Below, one piece after another: positions 25,301 to 35,023 of a stretch of 64,000 bases of DNA. Origin of the DNA: Helopsaltes ochotensis (lineage: Eukaryota; Chordata; Aves; Passeriformes; Locustellidae); assembly GCA_013400155.1 (NCBI GenBank), contig VXBM01000015.1, forward strand, positions 2,116,774-2,180,773, written 5' to 3'. Under the pieces are notes generated by a model, which was not told the origin of the DNA, made no database searches, and saw nothing but the letters and a program-made list of their open reading frames with translations. Position 1 is the stretch's first letter. Each line of letters starts with the position of its first letter. Position numbers and translations under genes: made by a program.

Positions 25301-28300
25301 AAGTGCCAGTGATAGGTATATACATAACCCTAAATCAGTGGAATAACTCAAAGTTACCTGCCACTCTAACTCATGTCCCAAAGATTTTTGTAACTTTTTT
25401 CTGTGCTATGTCTGAGAACAAGTTTTCCTCTAATTAAGCTTTTAGGTTCTCACAGAGCGTTTTTTAGCTTTCAATATGTCACTTACTGCATACATGTCTT
25501 CTAACCTTCCAAACCCACAGCTTTGCCAGGCTGCCAATGTAAAATAACATTCTGGATCTTTCCCTCAAGCACTTCCTGAAGGTTGTTTTTTTTTTTTTTT
25601 TTTCCTGTCATTATATAAAGCACTATGGTGAGCTTTCTTTTAATCCTGCCATCTGGATGTCACTCCTGATTTTGTCTCTTTTTCAATATGCATATTCAGA
25701 CTAGACCTGAAGTGACGCAGCTTCTTTCTATGCAATGCTTCTAAAAGCTGTACTTTCTTTCCCAGCTGCTTCACCAAGACTTTGGTTGTGGCTTCATCAT
25801 CTCAAGTCTTGGTATTTCGAGTTCTTCCTCTCTGTTATGAAATCCCACACTTATTACCTCCCTAGGGATATGAAAACTGGTGCTGCAGAGTTTATTTTCC
25901 TGGCTGCATGGAGCATTCCAAACCCCCTTTGCATCATCTTCCCCTGCTGCCTCCTGTCAGTCACAAGTTTCTTGTCTTCACCTGCTGGGTAAAGTGCCTC
26001 ACTAGTCAAGTTTTTCCCAGGTTAGTTGATCTTGAAATGAATCCTGGAGTGTGTATTTTCCTCATCTCCATGTCTTTATTCCCATGTATACCCCTTGTCT
26101 TCTGAAACCGGGGCTCACAGCAAGGGCTGCTCTTGAGGGAAGGCAAGGTGTTGACTTGAGTCAGGACTCAGGGTGTAGGGAGTAGAGACTGGCACTTCCA
26201 GGGCTGGATCTGCCCTGGCTGCCCTGGTTTTAGACTGTCTCTATACTTGATATTCTCTCCTTCTACCTATCTTTATACAGCAAAGAGTAAACAATTCTTA
26301 CTGACATCTTTGGGTGCAGTTACACAGCTACAAAGCCCACCGCTGTTCATTAATTGCAATCCATCTCCTGTTTTTCTGTGATCACTGCTTTGTGCTTTGA
26401 AAGAATATAACTCTATTTATGAAACTATATTTCAAAATTTACAAATGCAAAGAATTTAACAGTATTTTTTAAAATAGAATTGTTTGATCATAATAGATTA
26501 TTGTATTATTTTAACCCTCTGTCATATTTGTCTGTTATTTAAAGAGCAACAAGATTTTCTTGCAGATTTCACAGGATAGGATAGTTATATTAGTGACAAT
26601 ATTTATTGTTTTCAAAATAGTAAGTTTGTTTCAAATTATGTGTCATGAAACTGAAACCTAAAAAATAAGAGATATTAAAAATGTTTGGCTTTCTATGTAA
26701 CTTTGAACAAAGAACTCAGATATCCTATTCCAATAGTTTGCATAGAGATTAGTGTGTTCTTACAACTCACTTAAAATCTGCTTTTCATATCACTGCCAAT
26801 CCTGGCAGTGGAGTTTAGTGATTACTGTACTAATGGCCAGCTGTGAGATTGTAGCTGTTTCTTGATTAAAAAACACCCAATACTTGATAAATTAGCTGCA
26901 GCTTCACTTCCTCACAGTCTGTACTTTTGATTTTTCTTAGGCTAGAGAATGTAATTAAGAATTAGACTACTTGTCCTGCTGGATTAATACTCGCATGGAT
27001 CCCTGATCCTGGCAGTGGCCAGTAATTGATTTGTAGGTGAGAGAACACCTACCAGGACACATGGGAAGAAACTGGGTTCTTTGTTTAGCCAACCTGCCTC
27101 CAGGCTGCCAGGGCTTTAGGGATTTCCCGAGTCAAAACTGTGCCCCTCGTCACTGTGCTTAGAAGCTGCTTTATGCTGCTTTCTGCTCTGTGACTTTGTC
27201 TAACCTTTTGTCACTCACATGCAGCTTCATTTTCCACAGCCCCTTGTGGCAGAGATTTCCACAGTGCAATTGATTGCGTCTGTGGAAAACAGTATCCTCT
27301 TTTATCCTTTTTTGTTTGTTTAAACTTGTTTCTTCCTACTATCACTGGGTGTCCCTTAGTTCTCCTATTTTGAGGCTTTCTCTGTTCAACTTCCCTGTGC
27401 TGCTTAGGAATTTATAGACCTCTGTTTCATCTCCCTCTCACTTATCTTTTTTCCGAACTGGAAAATATTAGGCTACATATTCTCTCCTGTGTGAGTTGTT
27501 CCTTATTTCTGACTGGCATGAGCAATAAGGAAACGGATGTGAAAAAGCAGCTTATCACTACAGGAGGGTAGCGAGGCAGCTGAGTGCTGGCATTCCTCTT
27601 CCGAATTACTGTTTTGAATCCCGGGACAAAGTATCTCCTCATACAGTTACACCATTAACTCACAAAGTATCAGTTTGTTTCCTGTGTGTTGGACACTCTT
27701 CTCCCCTGAGACAGAAGGAGTGTTGAAGGATGTTGTTCTTGGTTTCAAAGTTTTGGGGTTCTAGGCAGAGAAATTCAGTTACAGAATTGCAAAGCTCAGC
27801 ATGACAAATTGGGTAATGGTGGAATTAAGATTAGGCTACATCATGGATTTGCCCCCATGTGTGGATATATGATATCATGTTAGTTCTTAATTAGCTCCAT
27901 TAGCTGTAATTTCTCCGTGGATCTCTGTTAGTTACTGCACCGGGCAGTCAGTGCTGTCCTAGGTCTGTGGAGGGAAGGAAGCTCCTGCCTGTGGGACCCT
28001 CCCCTCATTTGGTGCAGAACTGAAATATGTGTTGAATGTTGAAAGTCTGGGTTTCTTGAATAAGCGGGAAGTGGCACGGATTGCTGTCCCTACCTCCCCA
28101 CACAGCTCCAGTGATGTACTGAAGGTACAGGAGTTGTGCTGAAGGTCAGGACCCTTCAGCAATGATCCCATGCATGGCCACTTCTGGAGTTTTGTTTGTA
28201 GGGAGGGGGAACGTATGTATGTTGCTGACGTGCTTATGGCATTCAGGAACATGATAACAGCTCTCTGTCATTCTGTGTGGGTAAAAGGATGCACATATGT

Positions 28301-28870
28301 ACAGGTATGTAAGACAGACTGGAGGTTGTTGCTTTATATCTTCACAAAAAGGGAGGGGAAGCTAAGAAGGAATTCCCTGAAAGTAGGTCTAACAGCAAAA
28401 CTTCTGCTTCGTATCATGACCATTTGCCAGGTGTTGGGTGTGCAGAAACATCCTGGGCAGTACAATATTATCCTAAGGGGCAGGACGCCACTGGAAGATC
28501 ACAGCAGCCTGTCCCCAGCTTAGGTGGTGGAGGTGCTAAGGGTGAATTCACCACATGCCGAAACCAGAGTGCTCTGACAAAGTACAGAAAGAGATGAATA
28601 TGGGGCTGTGACATCCAGCAGTGGGTGACCCTCGGAAGAGAGGGTGGACTTGATCTGAATGGCCCAAATGAGTGAGAAACCGGTTCACTTGCATGGTCTC
28701 AAGAAAACCTGATGGACAGTGGCGAAGGGCTTTAGTCACTATGACTTTTTCACATTTTTCGTTCTCGGTGGGAAGGGGCATTAGCGACGCTTTGGATTTA
28801 AACCTCTCTGAGCCTTGGCTCTGCATCTGTACGCAGGGTCACCGACACCTCCCTCCGCATCCCGTGGGCA
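22381..28870. other. Upstream intergenic DNA, no gene seen
   Basis: No exon or RNA gene was recognised between the CR1 copy and the CpG island. At 23,390-23,830 the sequence is more G+C-rich and contains two related blocks about 365 bp apart (see findings). The 149-codon minus-strand frame at 23,482-23,931 has no recognisable domain. An 18-T run lies at 25,586-25,603. 26,380-27,000 is AT-rich. No poly-A signal or splice pattern ties any of this to a transcript. Confidence 0.65.
25586..25603. repeat. Poly-T tract (18 T)
   Basis: An uninterrupted run of 18 T with no attached element that I can identify. Confidence 0.9.
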
Positions 28871-29046
28871 TCCAGAGCCTCATTAATGTTGATAAGGCAC
28901 TCAGACGGGCGCCCCACCAAAGCCCATGAGGACATCGCTAATTACCTCCTGTCTGGCGGGGGGGCAGAGGGGACACGCGGGGACCGCCACCACCCGCACG
29001 ACACAAACACAGCGGCGTGGAGGGGCCGCGGGGGCGGGCACCCCTC

Positions 29047-29058
29047 ATGCATATGCAT
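29047..29058. promoter_or_regulatory. Palindromic POU-factor (MORE-type) site
   Basis: The 12-bp perfect palindrome ATGCATATGCAT is identical to the published consensus of the MORE element, on which Oct-1/Oct-4-type POU proteins bind as dimers. It is seven bases upstream of an octamer-like ATTAGCAT motif. That it is bound in this promoter is inference. Confidence 0.55.
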
Positions 29059-29061
29059 TAG

Positions 29062-29214
29062 CTCATTAGCATGGCGGTGTCGCAGCCCCGCCCCCGGCGG
29101 TCGCTTGTACGGCGGCTCTCAGCTGGCCCCGCCCCCGCGCGTACGCATAATTACATGCAGCCGCTATGCCCCGCCCCCTCATTAGCATGCTGTGAGCGGC
29201 CCCGCCCCCGGCGG
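29062..29214 (+). promoter_or_regulatory. RRAS2: Duplicated octamer-like + GC-box module
   Basis: A roughly 40-bp module occurs twice, about 115 bp apart. Each copy has the 12-mer CTCATTAGCATG (29,062-29,073 and 29,178-29,189). A 16-mer GCCCCGCCCCCGGCGG follows 21 to 23 bases after the start of the 12-mer (29,085-29,100 and 29,199-29,214). A further GC box (29,127-29,136) and an AT-rich CATAATTACATG lie between the copies. Sp1/KLF and POU or homeodomain proteins are the obvious candidate binders. Confidence 0.7.
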
Positions 29215-29292
29215 CCATTAGTGCCGCGGCGCCCTGGCTGCGGGGGTGGGCGGTGCTGCGCGCTCCGCTCCGTTCGGCGCTGGTGCCGCTGC

Positions 29293-29912
29293 NNNNNNNN
29301 NNNNNNNNNNNNNNNNNNNNNNNNNNNNNNNNNNNNNNNNNNNNNNNNNNNNNNNNNNNNNNNNNNNNNNNNNNNNNNNNNNNNNNNNNNNNNNNNNNNN
29401 NNNNNNNNNNNNNNNNNNNNNNNNNNNNNNNNNNNNNNNNNNNNNNNNNNNNNNNNNNNNNNNNNNNNNNNNNNNNNNNNNNNNNNNNNNNNNNNNNNNN
29501 NNNNNNNNNNNNNNNNNNNNNNNNNNNNNNNNNNNNNNNNNNNNNNNNNNNNNNNNNNNNNNNNNNNNNNNNNNNNNNNNNNNNNNNNNNNNNNNNNNNN
29601 NNNNNNNNNNNNNNNNNNNNNNNNNNNNNNNNNNNNNNNNNNNNNNNNNNNNNNNNNNNNNNNNNNNNNNNNNNNNNNNNNNNNNNNNNNNNNNNNNNNN
29701 NNNNNNNNNNNNNNNNNNNNNNNNNNNNNNNNNNNNNNNNNNNNNNNNNNNNNNNNNNNNNNNNNNNNNNNNNNNNNNNNNNNNNNNNNNNNNNNNNNNN
29801 NNNNNNNNNNNNNNNNNNNNNNNNNNNNNNNNNNNNNNNNNNNNNNNNNNNNNNNNNNNNNNNNNNNNNNNNNNNNNNNNNNNNNNNNNNNNNNNNNNNN
29901 NNNNNNNNNNNN
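29293..29912. other. RRAS2: Assembly gap (620 N) hiding RRAS2 exon 1
   Basis: A run of N interrupts the CpG island. The visible sequence on both sides was read in all + frames and contains no segment resembling the Ras P-loop exon. Exon 2 begins exactly at a codon boundary, where human RRAS2 exon 1 ends in phase 0 after codon 36. Coding exon 1 (start codon, the basic N-terminus, GGGGVGKS nucleotide-binding loop) is therefore inferred to be inside the gap. Extreme G+C content is the usual reason such exons are missing from bird assemblies. The true length of the gap may differ from 620. Confidence 0.8.
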
Positions 29913-30160
29913 GGGCGGGGTCCGGCCCCGCGCTCCGCCCGGGAAGCGGCAGGCGCGGTCGGCAGCCGCGGCCGGGGAGCGGTGACACTCGGCGTCCGGC
30001 TCCGAAATAGCTGCCCCGGGCTGGGCATCTTGTGCTGGCCCGGCGAGGGGCCAGGAAGCTCCCGTAGCTCCCCCCGAGAGGGGGGGGGTGTTTGCGGCGG
30101 GGCATGCTGTGCGAGCTTCGAACAGCCAGCGCCCACCGCCCCTCTGAGCGCCTGCTGTTG
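29913..30160 (+). promoter_or_regulatory. RRAS2: CpG island 3' of gap, start of RRAS2 intron 1
   Basis: GC-rich, CpG-dense sequence continues after the gap and fades by about 30,160. If exon 1 is in the gap, this is the beginning of intron 1. It includes a C6 run directly followed by a G9 run (30,070-30,088), which could form a hairpin or take part in a G-quadruplex. Long frames drawn across the gap are artefacts of untranslated N. Confidence 0.7.
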
Positions 30161-31662
30161 ATCCTGCAACTTGTAGACAATTGAACTTTTTCGTCTATTC
30201 ATTTTCAGTAAAAAACACACCCGAATAGGCCATACAAAGGGTGCGTGTCAGTATTATGAGGAAGATCCTGTTTTACTGTTTCGCTACGAATTCAGCCGTA
30301 CCTCCTTTACATATTTTCATCCTTTGCCCTGTTGCTGTTAGCATTTCTACCTCTGTTTATGGTGGTAGGAGGAGACAACTGTACTTGCGTTCTGCTTGCT
30401 GCTGTTGCTGACGGCAGAGCAGCAAACCTGGAGGGCATGGCTTCTTGTTTGTTTTCTTTTATTCCACTGAGGAGAGGCGGTAATGCTCTACCTACCCCCC
30501 TAAGATGGGCTGCTTGACAGCGGGGCACACTTGTCTTTTAATACTTGGGGCAATGATGTCCTCAACTAATATTTTGTTAGAACAAGTGATCTGATAGCAA
30601 ATAGACAGTTACTTTATTTCAGTGGGTTTTTTCACTCATATATACATCCATGTGTTCATTAGTTCAACTACTCTGTTAAGAATTTAAGCTCTGCAGCATG
30701 GACTAAGTAACTACATAGAAAACACCACTTTCAATTTTTAGGTAAGTGCTGCATACCGAAATGCTTGTAAGATCCAGTATTGTACAGAACATTAAAAGAG
30801 GGAGCGCTTTGGCAGAATTCATTCTTTGGAACTAGTTTCGTTTGAATGGTGTTTTTTGAGATGTATTGTACAGGTGTTTTTTGTCAGATGTGTAGATGGC
30901 TGGTCAGTTTCTGGTAAAATACTGCCTGGCTGGTCTGTTTGAAGGTGATGGGGCTGGAATAACTGCAGTCCCCTCAGTGTCTGGATTGAATTCCTCATTG
31001 CTTGTGTATGGAGATAATTACAGCCTGAGTTGTCTGCAGCTGGTTTAGGGTGCCATTCACTCAAACACTGCTACTTTAGGTGGTGTGTCTGTCTCTTGCT
31101 GTGGCAGTAATGTGTGCAGCTGGATATGGCTGCAGTTCTGAGATGCTGATGTCTTGGGAAATGTTGCTGAAGGGATTTCTGGATTCCGTGGCAGCATTGA
31201 GGGCTTTCGGATAACTTTACTTTCGCAACAAAAATGCTGTAATTTCTACTAAAGGTGTAAGGAGGGAATAAAAGGGAAGTTCACACTTGATGGCTTTGTA
31301 TGGCCATCTTTTTTAAGAGCAGTAAGGTTCTGCTGAGTACTGGATAGCTTCAATATTTGAGTACTTGTAGAAACTAATTATTTCACCTAAAAGTTTGGGC
31401 TTATATTAAATATAAATTTTAGGTCAGGTGCTGTGATTGACACCTGTCTTTCAGCAAATGTCTGCAAAAGAGGAGCCTGTGTCTGTTTTGTCATGTATAA
31501 GGATCTTTTCAAATTAACAGCAGGAAAATAAATAGGTCACTTTGAAAGAGTGTAGAGGGAATGCCACCGTGGTGTTAATCTTGCACGTTGAGGGTGAATT
31601 CTTCAAAACAACTTATTGTCAGCTTGCATTAAATTATCTCCATCTTCTTGCCCTCTCGGCAG

Positions 31663-31680
31663 TTTTATCCTGAGATAAAA
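31663..31680. promoter_or_regulatory. Paired inverted GATA motif
   Basis: TTTTATC and GATAAAA are perfect reverse complements separated by CTGA. This arrangement presents two GATA cores facing outward in opposite orientation. It lies about 1.7 kb into intron 1. Function is conjectural. Confidence 0.35.
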
Positions 31681-34600
31681 TCTTGCCACTGCAAAGTGAA
31701 CTTTAGCAGGAAATTCAGCCTTAAAAAACCCCCAAACAACCCAAAACAAAACCAAAGAAAAATAGCTGGGAGATAAAGACCTGGACAGTACCTGGGGTAC
31801 CTTAAAGAAGAGTTTTGTGTTTCCGTGCTTGCTGTGTGGTTTTGGACAATAAGAGATGAGGCTTGGTGTACTATTTATATCCCACAGCGTCTTCCTGAGC
31901 TCTTAAAGCTGTGATGTTATCAAGTGTGTGCTTTGCCATGCAGGCACCTGGGTAGTTTCTGTACGGCAAGTGTATTGCCAGATATCTTTTAAGGCTGCAC
32001 AGAAACTGCTCCAAGTTGTTTTAAAATTGATTACAAGCAAGTCACGTGCTTCATTTTTGGAATTTCTTAGGATTAAGTGACAAACGTGTAGTGGTCTTCA
32101 CTAAAACATCGATCAATACTAGCTTTTGCTATATGATTGATCTTGATATTAGTGGGAGATATTTCAATTCCTTTTTGCTTCTTTATTGCTTGTGTTTAAA
32201 GTAAGTCACCAACTGAGTTTTGAAGCTTAAAAAGGAAAGCTTTTTTTTCTTACTAGCAAATATTTCTAGAATTGGTTTTGCTTTCCTTTTTAATTTTCAG
32301 TGAATCAGTGCTCAAGTACAGCTGTTGCTTTAACTTCAGCGCTGATTGTTTTCCAGTAGATAAGACTTTTGTGGTGATAGGCTATGGTGAGGAATGTGGC
32401 ATGCATGTGCCGCAATTCAGGTTGTATCTTTGAAAGGCAACAGGGGATTCATATTTGAAAATGGGAAAAAACTTCCTTGATTTCAGATAAAACAAAGGGA
32501 AACATGAAAATGTGAGGATGTAAGAAGAACCAGTTAATCTTATTTCTTTTGCCAGCTTTCTGGGGTCTCTGTGAAGCTCATCCTTCCCTGCCTTGTTCAG
32601 GTGATGGTGGGAAAGCAGAGAACATTCATTCCTACCGGAGTAGCAGTGGCCAAGGTTATGGCAGTGCAAAGTGCACCTGTGCTTACTGTCCTGTGTGTGA
32701 GAGTATCAGTTCCTGATGATTGTTGTGCCTCAGTCTGGCCTGAAGCAACAACATGTTCCTAAGGAGGCTGAGTGAGCAAACCCATCTCGTGCAATGGAAG
32801 CTCTTTGGTGTCCCGAGTTCTCACTGTGCTAATTAGTGCAGTGCCGGAGTAGGTGAGGCGTAACTGGTCACTTGTGTACAACTGCCTGTGATCTTGGGCT
32901 TGCCTCTCAGACGTTCATCTGACACCTTGGAGTAACTTTAGAGTACAAATTAGCAGATCAAAGCTTTCAGTGGTTAGATGAGTAGTGTATTCCTCAAAAT
33001 TCTTCCTCTAGGGAGGTAAACACAGCTCAATATTGCTGTTGGTGGGCCAGGATTTCATCCTGGAAATATCAGATCATTTCCTTTAAATCAGGATATGCTA
33101 GATGAACTTACTGCTGTTGAGCCTGTGCGCTGGTAAGGCAGGAAGTGAAGATGTTTTAATTGTGGAGGAGAGTTAATGGGATGTTGCAGCTATAAACTCT
33201 AGGAAAGCAGCAGTGAATGATAGTTCACCACTACACCACAGCATTTTGTAAAAGTCTAAGTGGTAGAACTAAGCATTCCTTCTGTTATTGAAAACATACA
33301 CAAATAATCCATCATGCTCACATCCCAAGAGGCAGAGAACTTTTAAAATGCATTGCAGCCCGTTAACTGGCCTCTTAGCAGGCTGAGGTATTTGGGAGTG
33401 TGAGCTGTGCAGAGCACACAGCTGTTGCCACAATAGCCTTGCTCCAGCTGTCCTGCAGAGGTCTGTCACAAAATACCCCACATTCCGTTGTAACTCAGCC
33501 CTTTGTAATATTCAGGTTTCCTTCCTCAAAGGGAATACAGCCTAGCAACTACCTAATCACCCTCTGATTTTTTTTTATCCTGCAGTTGCCATTTACTTCA
33601 TGCTTTTTTTCCCCAAAACTGAACAATATATAGGTAGTTTTAGCAATATGCAGCAAGAAAGCCGCTAATATTTTATTCTTTCAAGTCTGCTATGCAAAAT
33701 ACTGTTTATTTTTGATCAAAATTGATAAATTTGTCTTGGTGTTTTTTCCTCTTTGCAAAACTGGTTTTTGTTTTGTGACAATGACACGTATAGTTTTGCC
33801 TACTGAGTAGGCTTTAGTGACTTGTATGAATGTAATAATAATTAATAAATGTCACTAGATCCTTGAGATGGTATTGAATGGATGCAATTCAGTATGGCTG
33901 AGATGAGCTTAACTTGTCAGTCAGTTTAGTGTTACCTGTGGTAATGCATGAACATGTTTGAAACTGCTAAAACAACACGATACAAAATTTGTGTAGGGCT
34001 TCACTGTTTGGGGCTTTTTTTGGTTGTTTACTGATTTCATGCTGTATTTACAAGCTCAAATCTTACTGCCAAGTTTGTAAAAAAATACTTTTCCTACTGC
34101 GCTTAAAGCATCTGTATTGGATTCTGGATAAATTCTGATTGGAGCTGAGCTTACTGTTCCACTCCCTAGTGAGTAAAATGATTTGGATGTAGATTTTTGA
34201 CTCTTGAATTTTAATGTCAGACACTTTGTCTGAAATCAGGCATATGAGTGAGCAGTTGTTCAGGCTTTTTTCCCCCTTTTTCCTTTTCTTTTCTGAGCTG
34301 GTACTTTCACAGGACTTCTCATTAACTAGCAATAAACCTGAAGGTGGTTTATCTCAAAGTGTCTTTTATCTCTGAAATAGCTGTTGGGCAACAAAACGAC
34401 TTGCTCTGAATTTTATGCTCTATATATGAATTCCAACTCCAAAATAGAGTAGTAAAGTAGATTGAAAAGCAACAACTGAATGTGCAGCTGGTGTTTGAAC
34501 CAGCGTGCTGGGTGTTTGACAGACCTTGGTGCCCCGCTTCCCTGTGCTGGACTTGGGATGTGCAAATCCCTCCACAGTTTCTGGGTATTCTGACTAACCC

Positions 34601-35004
34601 TCGCTGACCATCAAAAAATGCTCTCGGAGTAAGCGCGCAAGCAAGTTAAAGGAATAAAATGCCACGGATTCCAGGCTGCAGATTCACGCAGGGCTACGCT
34701 GGGGCTGGTATGCTCACACTGAGATAAAGCCTGGGGGCTCCTTACGGTAACTCATAGTGACAAAATACAGTTCAGGAGCAACTGATTGTCGACATCTGTT
34801 GAGGTTAAAGGTGGGAAATAAAAACCCTAATCAAAACAAGGGACTTGTGATGCAGTCACCTGGAATAATAAGGGCTGCTTGTTGCCCCTCTTGTGAAACT
34901 TGAACCGCTCGGCCCCTTGCTTCCTGCAACACTGCTACCAGGCAAAACTCTGGGCTCGCTCTGGTTACAGATCTACAGCCTGGGAATGTAGTAGGCGACT
35001 CCAG

Positions 35005-35023
35005 GCTTGCCTTGCAGGCAAGC
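35005..35023. repeat. Perfect inverted repeat, 8-bp arms
   Basis: GCTTGCCT and AGGCAAGC are exact reverse complements with the spacer TGC. Short enough to be chance. Confidence 0.6.

Larger units (their letters stand above)
28871..29292 (+). promoter_or_regulatory. RRAS2: RRAS2 CpG-island promoter, part 5' of gap
   Basis: Base composition switches sharply from AT-rich to CpG-dense sequence, as at a housekeeping-type promoter. Four GC boxes with the core CCCCGCCCC occur at about 29,086, 29,127, 29,169 and 29,200. They alternate with AT-rich octamer/homeodomain-like motifs: ATGCATATGCAT at 29,047, ATTAGCAT at 29,065 and 29,181, and CATAATTACATG at 29,146. No TATA box stands out. The island lies upstream of RRAS2 exon 2, in the same orientation and at a distance compatible with a long first intron, so it is inferred to be the RRAS2 promoter. 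The transcription start is probably near or inside the adjoining gap. Bidirectional activity cannot be excluded. Confidence 0.82.

Noticed and set aside
1..28870. COPB1 or another upstream neighbour gene
   Set aside because: Expected from mammalian gene order, but no exon-like conserved coding was found. The intergenic distance is evidently longer than the window allows.
29066..30220. Long frames of 250-384 codons on both strands across the CpG island
   Set aside because: They are open only because the 620 N in the middle cannot contain a stop. The sequence on each side does not resemble a protein.
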